Source: Batkoa obscura
Taxonomy: Eukaryota > Entomophthoromycota > Entomophthoromycetes > Entomophthorales > Batkoaceae
Direction of reading: 5' to 3'
Assembly: GCA_030770535.1 (NCBI GenBank)
Contig: JASVEC010000189.1
Coordinates: forward strand, 1 to 33,906
DNA: 33,906 nt
Numbering within the stretch: position 1 is the first letter of the stretch; every line of letters begins with the position of its first letter. The notes beneath the pieces are model-generated. The model searched no databases and was not told the origin of the DNA. It saw only the letters and a program-made list of their open reading frames with translations. Both the position numbers and the translations under genes were made by a program. Of this stretch, positions 11,072 through 21,858 are shown in pieces.

Positions 11072-11753
11072 TCTCATGAAATAAAGTTGGTATAGTGGCA
11101 AGAATTAGAGGCACTATTAAGTTCAATATTTGACAGCGATAAGTTTTAATTTAGTAAATTGTTACTTTATTTTTGTAATTGTAATTATTGAATTTTTTTA
11201 GTTTTGATTATAAAACCATCACCAATATTGCTATTTAGCTTTAAGCACCATTGTTATCTAAGTTGTTTAAGTAGTTTTATTCAAAAAAAGAAATATTATA
11301 GCCTTTTCCTATGTTAATTATCGGCTATGCTTAGCTCTTTAATTAAAGTCCCTTCGTTCAACTATCTTTAAATTATATAGAGATCAAATGTATTGTACAA
11401 ACCGTACTTTCACATATTGTCTTTTAATTGTTGAGCTTTGGTCTATAGCTAAAGTTCTACTTAAATTTTGATTATTTATTGATTAGTTTAATCATCTCTA
11501 TCAGTGTTTATATTGTGATTTATATACTTCACTAGTATATTAAGTAAAGAAATCTACATATCCTTAGATGGGAGTTAAAAAAAAACAATTTTCGCCGTGT
11601 ATACTTGTGTCTCTTAGCAAAGCGTGAAAGTCGTTTTTATGTAGTTAGCAATTTCATTTGACAAATTATATACACAATAGTTGGATTGGTGAGCTTGCTT
11701 GGTATCATGTGAATAGCAGACATCAGTTGTAATATTTTTTTTCTAACTTGATT
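11072..11753. other. Non-coding spacer between GST copies
   Basis: A/T-rich, stop-dense. No repeat or gene recognised. Confidence 0.5.
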
Positions 11754-12529
11754 ATGATCGAAATTCGTGAATTTATAACTCAAAAAGACTGTACTTTATT
11801 CCATTTACTTAGAGGATTTTATTAGCTATAAAGTATAAGGTAAGTCGCCAATTATATTCTAACTACTGGTTAGTTATTTTTGGGGGGCATAAATTGATCA
11901 GAATTTTGTATTTATTGAGGATCATAAAAATCCCTAAAGCATAAAGTAACTTTAGTTAACTTTTATTAATTTGTCTTTAACTATTATTAACTCTCTTTTT
12001 TAAGGATAACATGTAAATTATTAAATTTAATGGAGGGGCTATAGTTAAAGAATCTATAGAGTTTCATGACTATCTTGGCGGGAGATATCCTCGGAACTCA
12101 TTATTTCTAAATGGTTAAAGTTTAATAAATTATTTATTGGAAAATGCTCCCACCTTTTCTCGATCAACTAGTTTAGGAGCTAATGAGCTTATAAACAATC
12201 ACGATAAGGATTGAGTTAGAGATCAATGAACCAGTATCAGATCAAATTTTGTTAGACGTTTAGAACAGTTGGTCCTTCTTAGCCATATTTTAAGCAATAT
12301 TGAAACATTTTTCCTATCATTTCGTGAAACATTAGTTCAAATTAAGTTTTTGGGGAGCGACAATGTAACGTATGTGGATCACGTACTTTTAGACACCTTA
12401 AAGCTTTTCAAGAATTTTCAGTTACTACTTTTGATACTATCGTTATAAACTATCAAAATCCTTTTTTTAAAACCAGTTTAATACAATTGATAATCTCTAT
12501 GATCAGTTTGCTACTTCTTTAGACCTTAG
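11754..12529 (+). pseudogene. Glutathione S-transferase relic D
   Basis: Third GST copy in the same orientation. An ATG at 11754 opens MIEIREFITQKDCTLF. A shifted frame then gives PFT-stop-R and LLAIKYK, the counterpart of FTWRT and LVMKHK in the copy at 10291, with the Trp codon now a stop. After a stretch resembling an intron, FNGGAIVKESIEFHDYL, then LFLNG, matches the second half of the thioredoxin fold. The C-terminal domain is recognisable (FRETLVQIKFLGSDNVTYVDH; then FNTIDNLYDQFATSLD in another frame). Several stops and frame changes make it a clear pseudogene. Confidence 0.6.
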
Positions 12530-12573
12530 CTTTATAAATTGAAATTAGAATTGTTATAATAGCTAGATTTAGT

Positions 12574-12678
12574 ATTAGAGGTTGTATTTTCGTGTTTATG
12601 AATTTTACCAACAAATTTTCCACTCAAATAGTGCTTAAAAAATAGAAAAAGTAATGAAGCCAAAAAAAACATCCCCAT
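12574..12678 (-). mobile_element. MITE 5 (ATATGGGG family, left end worn)
   Basis: About 105 bp. The right end ACATCCCCAT is intact, the left end is degraded to GAGGTTGT, and the centre is AGTGCT. It sits directly behind the last GST relic. Confidence 0.8.
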
Positions 12679-13102
12679 TAATTAACTTTTAAGTTTAATA
12701 CTGTATGCACACTAAAACTAAAAACTTTAAAATTTTAAGATCACTGATCAAAATAAAAAGTAAATAAAGAAATAACTGAATACAAAATATTAACAGTTTT
12801 CAATTTTTGAATAGTGAATTACTTAGTTTATAAAAAACCGTACTGATTGTTTCAACTACATCTATACTTATCGAAATATTGAGACAAGTGGGTTATTTAA
12901 ATTGAATGAGTCATTAGATAAAATAAATAACATTAGACAAACCTTTGACCCCAGTTAAGTAAACGTTAGAAAGTATAATAAGATAGTATAACCTTTTAAG
13001 TAGATCTAGATCAAACATTGTATTTATCAACTTGTAAAATACTGCCATTGAATTAACCATATACATAAGTTAACAAGTTTGAAGAATAAACTATTGATTA
13101 GC
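12679..13102. other. Non-coding spacer
   Basis: A/T-rich sequence between two MITEs with no recognisable content. Confidence 0.5.
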
Positions 13103-13209
13103 ATATGGGGATGTTTTTTTCGGTTTCATTACTTTTTCCATTTTTTAAGCGCTATTTGAGCAGAAAGATTGTTAGTAAAGTTCTTAGACAAAAAAATACA
13201 TCCCCATAT
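13103..13209 (+). mobile_element. MITE 6 (ATATGGGG family)
   Basis: A 107-bp element with perfect 12-bp ends, ATATGGGGATGT and ACATCCCCATAT, and a central AAGCGCT. Confidence 0.92.
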
Positions 13210-13766
13210 ACTGATGATGATACTAGTTATACTCCAACCCAACAAAGTTAACTTTATGAACAAAGCATTTATCGAACTTAAAGTAATTTAAGAGAATTTT
13301 GATATTGAACTCAAGGTTGCTTTGACAAGCCACTTTAGTTCAACAGCATGATGTTCAAGATTAGTTTCCAACTCATAGTTAACAATAAAATTTATTTAAA
13401 CATGACTAAATGTTTGATCGTAACATTAAGTTTGTAATTAAAGTATTAGATGATAGATATTATAAACTATTCGAAATACAAATTAAAAGATAATTGAATA
13501 AAAAAGAGTTTGTTTAAAAAGAGTTTATTTAAAAAGGAGATAGAAGAAGAAGAAAACCTCCTAAATATACTTAATCAGTTAAGTATGTTTAAATAGAGGA
13601 GTATGACTTAACTTAGCAATTAAACACATTAGCCAAAGGTATAATAGGTAAATGAGATTACTGGAGAGACGTTCCCTGAAGCTTAATACCATCACAAATA
13701 GATATCAAATTAGGTTTTATTGTATAGACCATACCTAAAAATTTGTGAGCCTAAATAGGAATCAAC
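13210..13766. other. Spacer with small tandem repeat and hairpin
   Basis: Around 13500-13540 a unit of about 15 bases (AAAAAGAGTTTGTTT type) is repeated just over twice. At about 13555-13620 there is an inverted repeat centred on ATACTTAA-TCAG-TTAAGTAT. No gene was seen. Confidence 0.45.
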
Positions 13767-13872
13767 GTATGGTGATGTTTTTTTAGTTTAACTACTTTTT
13801 CCACTTTTTAAGCACTAATTAAGTGGAAAGGCTATTGATAAAATTATTAAACACAAAAACTCATCTCCATAT
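13767..13872 (+). mobile_element. MITE 7 (ATATGGGG family, diverged)
   Basis: A 106-bp element with ends GTATGGTGATGT and TCATCTCCATAT and an altered centre (AAGCACT). An older copy, lying 38 bp from a solo LTR. Confidence 0.85.
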
Positions 13873-13910
13873 TTATTCTGAAAGATTGAGAAGCTACTAG
13901 ATGATTTAGT

Positions 13911-14374
13911 TGTGAAATCTGGTACTCAGGGTTTGGAGTCAAGAACAGCTATTGCTGGGTTGACTACACTATAAGTCGAAAGGTCTTAGTTTATGTGACT
14001 AAGATAGACTTGGGCTATGAGGAATAGCACATAATAGGTTACAAGCTATATAAGACAAATAGAATAGACAATATTAATGTAAAACCCATGTAAAATACTA
14101 TTAAGAAAACTTAGTGGTTTTATTAAATGTTCGAGATATCAGGTAATAATTCAGTTAAAAAGCCTCGAACTACTATACTCTGTAAACTCTTTTATACTCT
14201 GAAAAGTATAAATATCAAAATGAGAGGATAATATTCTTTTGGATTGAGCTAGAAATTCTCATAACAAATCAAAATAAGAACATGGGATTGATTTCCTCTG
14301 AACTCGAGAACACAACAGCTTAGGCGATTTTTATGTTATAATTAACCATGGGACTGACAAAGCGATATTTCACA
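13911..14374 (-). repeat. Solo LTR 1 (relative of the Gypsy element at 25.7 kb)
   Basis: This stretch aligns along its length with the LTRs at 25721 and 32905. It shares TGTGAAA and TTTCACA ends and inner blocks such as the GTCTTAGTTTAT and ACTAAGATAGACTT types. It is clearly diverged and has no gag or pol beside it, so it is an old remnant left by LTR-LTR recombination. TAGT flanks both sides (13907-13910 and 14375-14378). Confidence 0.85.
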
Positions 14375-14413
14375 TAGTCAAATTTTACAACCAACCTTAT
14401 CAATTAAAGAAAC

Positions 14414-14517
14414 ATATGGGATGTATTTTTGTATTTAAGAATTTTACTGACAATTTTTCCACATAAATAGCGCTTAAAAAATGGAAAAATAATGAAACTA
14501 AAAAAACAGCCCCATAT
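14414..14517 (-). mobile_element. MITE 8 (ATATGGGG family)
   Basis: A 104-bp element with ends ATATGGGATGT and ACAGCCCCATAT and a centre AGCGCT. Confidence 0.9.
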
Positions 14518-15650
14518 TCTTATACACAAAAATAATGAAAGAGGTTTTAAGAAAAATTATTGTTTATATACTTTTCCTCCTAAAGTTTATTTTTTGATAA
14601 TGATGAAAACGCTTCCTATATGATTTAATTGCTTCTCCCTACCTCAAGTTTTATCTCAATAGAATGAAATATGAAATAGAAATCGAAAAATGGCCAATGT
14701 TATATTATTTTATTTTTATTGCAGTCTAATCCTGAACTGATTTAAGCATACTGTTTTATTTTGGTTTCAAATCAATTCAAATTTAGAAAATCTATTTGTT
14801 GGACTACCTAATAAAAAATAGGAAACTTTTAAAAAGCAAAGGGTTACTTATTTTAAAATTAATGTATTTTTGAACTTTAATCAATAAAGAGTTAAACTAT
14901 AAAAAACAAAAACTATATTTTAAATATCTTAAATAGAATAACGCTATTTGTGTAAATTAGCTTAAATAAAAAAGTCTTGAAGCTAATTTAAAATTTTAAT
15001 AATTTTTTTACAAATTTTATAATAATTACATATTATTTTTATGAATTAAAGTTTACTTTAGCTATATAGCTTAAAATATGTATCTGTCAGCTTTATTTAA
15101 GATTGTAATACTATATAAACAGTTGCTTTTACTTAAAGTATAATGTTTTGCTATACAATTTGAAGTTAAACTTTTTTATATCCTTAAATTTTTTATTTTT
15201 TTAACTGTACCAAATAATGCTTTAGCATAAATATTTACTTTTCTTATTTTGATACTATTATTAATGTAATTTTATACTTTATTAAATAACTTTTTTTATA
15301 TTTTGCATATTTTAATAAGTTATCATAAATTTTTTTAATTTCCAACTTGCTAGAACTAATATAGATAACTAAAACCCAAGGACTAAATTTTGCAGCTGTT
15401 GTATATATAAACTAATTTTGTTTTTTGGCTTTACTTTTATTATTAAGTATTTCTTTTACTAATTATTTAATTTTTGTTTAATTTAGTTTAAAATGTTTAA
15501 AATATAGTTTTTATTTTTTATAATTAATTAGAAGCCCAAGAAAATACTAGCTATCAAAAATAAATTTAAAGATAAACAGTATTTAAATTTGTATAAAAAA
15601 TCAAAAAGTTTGAAACAATTAGTAAAAAAACTACATATTTTAACTATAGC
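14518..15650. other. Extremely AT-rich non-coding stretch
   Basis: Long A and T runs and no open frame of note. Nothing recognisable on either strand. Confidence 0.5.
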
Positions 15651-16114
15651 TGTGAGAACTGGTACTCACTGATTGGAGTCAAAAACAGCTATTGTCTGAT
15701 TGACTACACTGTAAGTTGAAAAGTCTTAGTTTGTGTGACTAAGATAGACTTGAATTATGAAGAATATTACGTAATAGGCTATATACTATGTAAGACAAAT
15801 AGAATAGACAATGCTACTGTAAAATATACGTAAAGTACTATTAAGAAAATTTAGTGGCTTTATTAAACGTATAAGATATCATGGAACAACTCAGTTAAAA
15901 AGCCTCGAGTTACTATATTCTAAAATCTCTTTCATACTCTAAGAAGTACGGATAACAAAACAAGAGGATAACATTATTTGGGATGAAGCTAGAAATTCCC
16001 ATAGCAAATTAAACTAAGAGCATGGGATCAATTGTCTCTGAACTTAGGAACACAACAACTTAAGTGGTTATTATGCTATAAGCAATCATGGAGCTGATAA
16101 AGCGATATTTCACA
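15651..16114 (-). repeat. Solo LTR 2 (same family)
   Basis: Aligned over its full length with the solo LTR at 13911 and, more distantly, with the intact LTRs. The ends are TGTGAGA and TTTCACA, with TAGC before and TAGT after. The first bases after it (TAGTCAA) are the same as those after solo LTR 1, so the two may have hit the same kind of site, or one flank may be duplicated. Confidence 0.85.
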
Positions 16115-16456
16115 TAGTCAAGTATAACCATATTATATGTTTTTTATTTTTTAATTAATTTATATTTCAAAGTTTGGTTTTAAAATATATTTAGAATACC
16201 TAAAGCCTAATTTTTTTTTCGAATTTTTATTTAATATAACCTAACTCTTTTTATAAATATCTTTATCTATTATAAAAAAACCTAATAAGTTATTTAAGAA
16301 GTCAGGCTTTTAATTAAAAACTTTTCATTTTGATTAAAAGTATTATTTTTTGAAGGAAATTTGGCAAAATATTCAACTTTTAAAAATTTGTTAACTCTTC
16401 TTACCTTTATAATAATATCTCAAAAACAACTGGTCCAATCATTTTGAAACTTTGTA
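16115..16456. other. Non-coding spacer
   Basis: A/T-rich sequence between a solo LTR and a MITE. No gene seen. Confidence 0.5.
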
Positions 16457-16561
16457 AATGGAGATGTATTTTTGCGTTCAAGAATTTTACTGATAATTTT
16501 TCCACTCAAATAGCGCTTAAAAAGTGGAAAAAGTAATGAAGCCAAAAAAACATCCCCAAAT
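16457..16561 (-). mobile_element. MITE 9 (ATATGGGG family)
   Basis: About 105 bp, with ends ATGGAGATGT and ACATCCCCAAAT and a centre AGCGCT. Confidence 0.88.
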
Positions 16562-16628
16562 AATCTTTTTTATATCAATATATCAAATTTGTGCAAATTA
16601 AATCTTTTAATAATTAAAACTACTTATT

Positions 16629-16734
16629 ATATGGGGCTGTTTTTTTTAGTTTCATTATTTTTCCATTTTTTAAGCGCTATTTATGTGGAAAAATTGTCAG
16701 TAAAATTCTTAAATACAAAAGTACATCCCCATAT
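16629..16734 (+). mobile_element. MITE 10 (ATATGGGG family)
   Basis: A 106-bp element differing from the copy at 7378 by about one base. Ends ATATGGGGCTGT and ACATCCCCATAT. Confidence 0.93.
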
Positions 16735-18357
16735 AAACTTTTGATTTCCTTTGTAATAAGAATTGTAGAAAGTTCTCTAGAAATTCAAAATGTTAAAAAT
16801 CAAATAAAATTAGAAAAAATATAGGTATATCGTTATTTTATTTTTCTGTTCATATAAAATTTGTTTTTAGAAAACTAATGCTGTTTCTTTCTATATTATT
16901 ATACAATATATACAATACAATAATAAAATTAAACCAACTTTTCACTAAATGAACAATTTTACATATTATCAATCTATTTTGAAGATCGTGAAACTTATGA
17001 TCATGTACTGGAGAGTTGACAACTAGAAGAGAAGTATAGCTAATGATATTGTAAGATTTACCTATTGATCGTTTATAATACATTTTATTTTCCTTTTCTG
17101 TTTATAACAAACAATTTTCTGATAAATTTTTATATCAACATAGTTCAAATTAGTAGATTTTACAATCGAACAGTTTATTTGGCATGTATTGTAAATAAAC
17201 TAAGGTTATAATAATAGTTTGTATTTTATTTTAAAATAAATTAAATTGGAACACTATTAGGGACTGTATTTTTATAAAAGAGCCCTTCATACTTTCATAA
17301 CCAGAATAGCAGCATTAAATTTACGGCCAAAGGAATTTAATACATAGCTCAAATCAAATAATAAAAAGCAAGAGTATCATACAATTACTTTTATTATCCC
17401 AAAAAAGAGGTGATAGTGAGACAAATAAGTTTCCCATTTTTCGACCCAAAGGAATATATATAGTACCAATAAATCTATAAGCGGCCTCCTTGTTGTTAAT
17501 TTCATTAATTTCACATGTTACGAGTTTGTTTCTAGAGATACAAAAGCACAGGTTATATTGCCTTGAAGTTACAATAATATAATAACCAGATAATGAATAT
17601 TATCTAAATCTTTTAAAAATAGTTTAAACTAATACGCTATCATCTTCTTATCTAATACCGTAAACTTGAAACAAATATTCTTTTGGATCAAAGTAGCGTA
17701 TTGGATTTTACTTGCTTTTAAAAGAAAATTGTTAAAATTCAATCATAGTTAATGAGATGATTAATAAGTAAATTACTCTGTATACAAAGTAATAGAAAAT
17801 AAGGCTAGATCAATCAGGTTAAACTTAATGTTGGGATGCTCTATGTGGATAAGTATAAAGTTACTTTTAAATAGATATCCAGGATTTATATGCTCGCTGT
17901 TTGTGCCTTTTATTATATACTTAATCTTAAGTATTTTTAGCTCTTGTGAACCATTTAGTAATATTGCATTTTATAATGGATTTTAATATTTGAAGTGAAG
18001 TTTTATTTATATATCTGTTTTACATCAGCTTTAGAGTTTTATTTAGCAATTAATATTTTATCAAACAAAAAAAAAACTACTGGTGTAATAAAGCTTCCAT
18101 GCTATTTTAATTAATGAAAAATATAAGGCGATATACCACTAGACCACAGTATTAGTAACATCTTGATTATTGAGCTATTTCAGTATTTTGAAAAGCACTT
18201 ATAAATTAATGGTAAATAAATTATAAGCTAGCCTTATGAAATAATTTGATAAATAAAAAAGCTATAAATAACAATGAACAATAATATAGCCTTTATTTTT
18301 TAGATAAATAATAAATTGTTTTTAACATGATGCTTTATTTTCTAACTTCTTATGAAA
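16735..18357. other. Gene-free stretch with one weak protein-like frame
   Basis: On the minus strand an open frame at 17354-17599 (81 codons, no early Met) reads NLCFCISRNKLVTCEIN, then IYIPLGRKMGNLFVSLSP. This looks more protein-like than its surroundings and could be an exon or relic, but I do not recognise it. The 77-residue frame at 16850-17083 shows no family features. The rest is A/T-rich filler. Confidence 0.35.
18127..18145 (-). other. tRNA A-box-like fragment
   Basis: On the minus strand, GGTCTAGTGGTATATCGCC resembles the D-arm region of eukaryotic tRNA-Pro or a similar tRNA. No anticodon arm or B box follows, so it is at most a tRNA or SINE fragment. Confidence 0.25.
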
Positions 18358-18900
18358 GAGGAATATCGTTCAATAATTAGCCTGATACTCTCTATATCAT
18401 TTTACTTCATATACTCCAGTACTTTGTTTATAGACCTGGATATCTAAAAGTCTCCTAATTTTCTAGTTTTTCACATCACCGACAACTTTCTTAAAATACC
18501 CAATTTCTTTTATATTAGATCTCTCTTTAACCTAATGTGTTAATCTTAGGAAAGGTCTTTAGATAATCCAACAAAATTTCACAATTCTAAAAATTGACTG
18601 TACTTCCGGCCCTTTCTTTATTGATCTTCTTTGTCTTCAAAATCTGTATAGATTACTGTGGGCTTTAGAAACTGAATTCATAAGGTTTTGCCAACCTATA
18701 CCTCCTAAAGAAAGAGATTTCTTAGGTATTATTCCTATCTTATTGGATATGCCTTATTGAAGCATTAGTCCTTTAAGCTGAGTGACTTAACTCTTGATTC
18801 TTTCTTAGCTAATCAAACACTCGAGTTTATCTCTATGGAAAGTAGAAAAACCTTCATTTATTGTAATTTTTTAATTTGTCTATACCATTGTATAGATCAA
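18358..18900 (+). pseudogene. Possible leucine-rich-repeat protein relic
   Basis: Plus-strand pieces look like decayed LRR units. A frame open at about 18562-18755 contains NFTILKIDC, FFIDLLCLQNLYRLLWALE and PIPPKERDFLGIIPILLDM. After several stops, LIKHSSLSLWKVEKPSF follows. An earlier piece reads FLVFHITDNFLKIPNF. The regular spacing of Leu/Ile and the lack of a continuous frame suggest an old F-box/LRR-type pseudogene. This is a tentative reading. Confidence 0.3.
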
Positions 18901-19052
18901 TACAATTTATAAAGTCAATTAATCCACTATCAATAAATTTGAAAAATTTAGAAAAGGCCTAATTGTATTATAAATTAAGGATTATTCTTCAATTTAGATA
19001 TAAAACAAATTAAAAGACAAAAACAATTCTACTAAATAAACCTTTATTAGCT

Positions 19053-19412
19053 CTAAACCATTTTCTGTAAATCAGGGCATTCCCCTTTACAATAATTAGC
19101 ACCTTTTGAAGCACAGCATTTTTGCATATTGCTATTACCCCAAGAGCAGTTATGCATAAGCTCATTGAAATGAACCATACTAGCACCCTTGAAAGTTTCC
19201 CAACAGCAATCCTTAGTTGTTTGATACCAAATCATATTATCGTGTCCATAACAGAAGGTACGATCATTCATAAACTTCCAAAATAAAGCTTCGCCACCGG
19301 AATAAATTAAGTTCCCTGCTGCATCGTAAGCATCTCGTTTCTCTAACTTACTGTCTTGTGGTAATGCTGAGGCTAGGGTAATGATAGAGAGGAATCCCAA
19401 TGTGAATTTCAT
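19053..19412 (-). CDS. Small secreted cysteine-rich protein with Kex2 site
   Basis: Intact single-exon gene of 119 residues. Residues 1-16 are a clean signal peptide (KFTLGFLSIITLASA, cleavage after A14-S15-A16). A short pro-segment ends in EKR (24-26), a classic Kex2 site, so the mature protein would begin at Asp27 and have 93 residues. It holds eight cysteines at 54, 69, 70, 89, 99, 100, 108 and 112, in a C-CC-C-CC-C-C pattern that could make four disulfides. I do not recognise the fold. I considered fungal secreted phospholipase A2, but its HDxC-type active site is not evident. A role outside the cell (effector, enzyme inhibitor or wall protein) is only inference. A TATA box lies about 120 bases upstream. 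Confidence 0.8.
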   Translation of the reverse strand: MKFTLGFLSIITLASALPQDSKLEKRDAYDAAGNLIYSGGEALFWKFMNDRTFCYGHDNMIWYQTTKDCCWETFKGASMVHFNELMHNCSWGNSNMQKCCASKGANYCKGECPDLQKMV

Positions 19413-19530
19413 GATGATTATAGTATATTAAAGTGGTTTAGCAAATTTCTAGTCAATAGAAATGGGTTGGATTGGCTATGAATAGATTTCAAATCTAAAT
19501 TATTTGAATTGTTTTCGCATGAATCGCTTG

Positions 19531-19538
19531 TATTTATA
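19531..19538 (-). promoter_or_regulatory. TATA box of the secreted protein gene
   Basis: TATAAATA on the minus strand, 119 bases upstream of the ATG at 19412. It is the best TATA match in the upstream region. Confidence 0.4.
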
Positions 19539-20797
19539 CTTTCATATTGTCAGCTTAGATAAACTATGTTATGTTACCATGTGAAATAATGGTGTCTCGC
19601 AAATTGATATATAGCTTTTAATATAATATTCCTCTATGATTTTTATAGAACCTTTTGAAGTCCTATAATTAGTAATTTCATACTCAAATTTTGTTAGACT
19701 TTAATACGTTTTAATTAATTGGTAAACTAATAACATTAATTCTAGTATTAAATTTTTTTAAATCTCGATGAGAGAATCCTTTGGAATTTATTTGAAAAGT
19801 CATATTAGAAAAGCGTAGAATAGCTGAAGGCTGTTGTTGTTAGTTAAAACATACTTTTCCATTTTTAAAGGATGTACAACCTCCATTCTACTATAAGTAT
19901 CCTTTTAGGACTAAAGAAACTCTTTGTATTATTGTTCTTGTATAAATAACTAGGTATTAATCGACAAATGTTATTCGCGAAGATTGACCTAAATAGCTCG
20001 ATGCTAAAACCAATGAAATATGTTAAAAAGTCATTAATTTAATCCAGTATTTATATATAGTAATGTTTGAGTCTCCTATCATTACCCGAGATCTAAGTTT
20101 TAATAATAATAATACTAATAAATATTTCATAAATTAATTCGCGAACTTGAGTAATATTCACAAAAATCCAATTGACCCTTTTGGGTCAATTAAAACTGCT
20201 TTATATTATCAAAATAGTATAATATATATTCTCTAATTAACAAATATATAGCTTAAGGCCTAAAGATTACTTTAGAAACATTCAATTACATTTTTATATA
20301 TTAAAAGCAAAAATTGTTTTATAGCCTTAACTATTTCAAACGTTTTTAAAAATTATTTTAGTTGTAATATAATGAATAAATTATTAAATAATATAAAAAG
20401 GTGACTAAGTACTTGAAAGTTTACTTCATACTTGTTTTACTAACAAATAGTATATTAAAAACCTGATTATTAATTTAAAGCCACCAATGATATTTTAGCA
20501 GAAATTGTATTGACGTTTTTGAATCAATAGCTAGATTATTTATGTACTATATTAAAATAAAATAGCCATCTTTCAAAAAAATTAGTTTCATTTTAACTTA
20601 ATAAACATCTCATAAAAGAATATAAAACAAGAGCTATTAAATATTTAAGATTTTACTTTATGTTTTATTAATACTTTACAATACATTAAAGAGTTGGTTC
20701 TTGTTTTAAAAGCATTATTGGATTTTGTAAAAGTAATGATAGGTTTTTTAGTAAAACCTAGCTTCTTAACATCATAAACAATATAAGACATTGGGGG
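19539..20797. other. Non-coding stretch with a palindrome
   Basis: A/T-rich. It contains a perfect hairpin of 9 paired bases at 20173-20194 (AATTGACCC, a TTTT loop, GGGTCAATT). No gene seen. Confidence 0.5.
20173..20194. repeat. Palindrome, copy 1
   Basis: AATTGACCC and GGGTCAATT separated by TTTT form a perfect stem. A second, slightly decayed copy lies at about 21282-21303, on the other side of the fold-back repeat. Confidence 0.7.
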
Positions 20798-21055
20798 TAT
20801 TTTTTATTTATTATCCTTCTTTGCTATTTTTTAAAGTTTAGAAATCAACTGACTAATGTGACTGTTTGAACTTGGATGTTGTGCTAACTATTCATTTTAA
20901 TAGATATTAAGTTAACAGGCCTCAATTAGCATGATAGAACAATAGTTATAAAATTCATCGTTCACCAGTGCGTATTCAAGTCTAAACAGCTACATTAGTC
21001 AGTTGATTTCTAAACTTTAAAAAATAGCAAAGAAGGATAATAACTAAAAAACATT
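20798..21055. repeat. Fold-back element with ~80-bp inverted arms
   Basis: The arms at about 20798-20877 and 20972-21055 are inverted copies of each other with few mismatches, separated by about 94 bp of unrelated loop. There is no coding capacity. The ends do not resemble the ATATGGGG MITEs, so this is a different fold-back or MITE-like repeat, seen once in the window. Confidence 0.75.
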
Positions 21056-21662
21056 CACATAAAAAACAGTACTTAAGGTATTTAACGATCTTTGTTTTAT
21101 ATTAGTTGATAAAATACTGATTAAGCTATAATAAAATTAGCTGCTTCTTAAAAGTAACTTTGATTTTTTTTCAACACAGTGTTAATTATTTTAAGATAAA
21201 AATATAATTAAATGTCATTAGAACACTTTTTAGATCTTAATATGTATATTATTTCATTTTAAATAAAATAAAGTAGATTCAATTGACCCTTTTGGGTTGA
21301 TTTTTAAAACATATATTAATTAAAATAATTTAACTAGCACTACAATAAATTTGATAAATTCAAAAATTTGCCAAAAGCAGGTTTTTCTAGCCTTAATTAT
21401 AGTCAAGATTAAAATTGAGAAAAATAAAATAACAATCGATTTTGATTCCTATATTTAAAGCTTGAAAAAATCAATAGTAGAATGAGGTATAGTTTAAAAT
21501 AAATTTATCTTGATGTTTAGAAAGCGAAACGTAAAAATTTTTTAAGCACTTGGTTACATTTTGAGCTTCCCATATTTAAATTTATTTAATTATTGGGATG
21601 GACTCACATTGTTTATAGAAAATTGTAATTACAATTAAATTTTGTAAGCTTCAATTTATAAG
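21056..21662. other. Non-coding stretch
   Basis: It contains the second palindrome copy at about 21282-21303. Otherwise A/T-rich with no recognisable gene. Confidence 0.5.
21282..21303. repeat. Palindrome, copy 2 (imperfect)
   Basis: CAATTGACCC, TTTT, then GGGTTGATT: the same sequence as at 20173 with changes in the right arm. Confidence 0.6.
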
Positions 21663-21767
21663 ATGGGGATGTATTTTTGTGTTTAAGAATTTTTCTGATA
21701 ATTTTTCCACTTAAATAGCGCTTAAAAGATGGAAAAAGTAATGAAGCCAAAAAAAACACCCCCAAAT
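21663..21767 (-). mobile_element. MITE 11 (ATATGGGG family)
   Basis: About 105 bp, with ends ATGGGGATGT and ACACCCCCAAAT and a centre AGCGCT. It lies 91 bp from the stop codon of the third hydrolase gene. Confidence 0.88.
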
Positions 21768-21858
21768 ACTAAGTGATTTAAATTTAGGAAAAAAAGAATT
21801 TAGCAAAAATTGTATTTAATAAAAGATATAAAACAACCCTAATAGCCGTTTCCCCTCT

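Noticed and set aside
16850-17083. 77-residue minus-strand frame
   Set aside because: No recognisable motif, low-complexity A/T-rich codons, no promoter or splice support.
19053-19412. Secreted phospholipase A2 identity for the cysteine-rich protein
   Set aside because: The CYGHDN stretch resembles part of an HD-type active site, but the CCxxHDxC context is missing and cysteine spacing does not fit.
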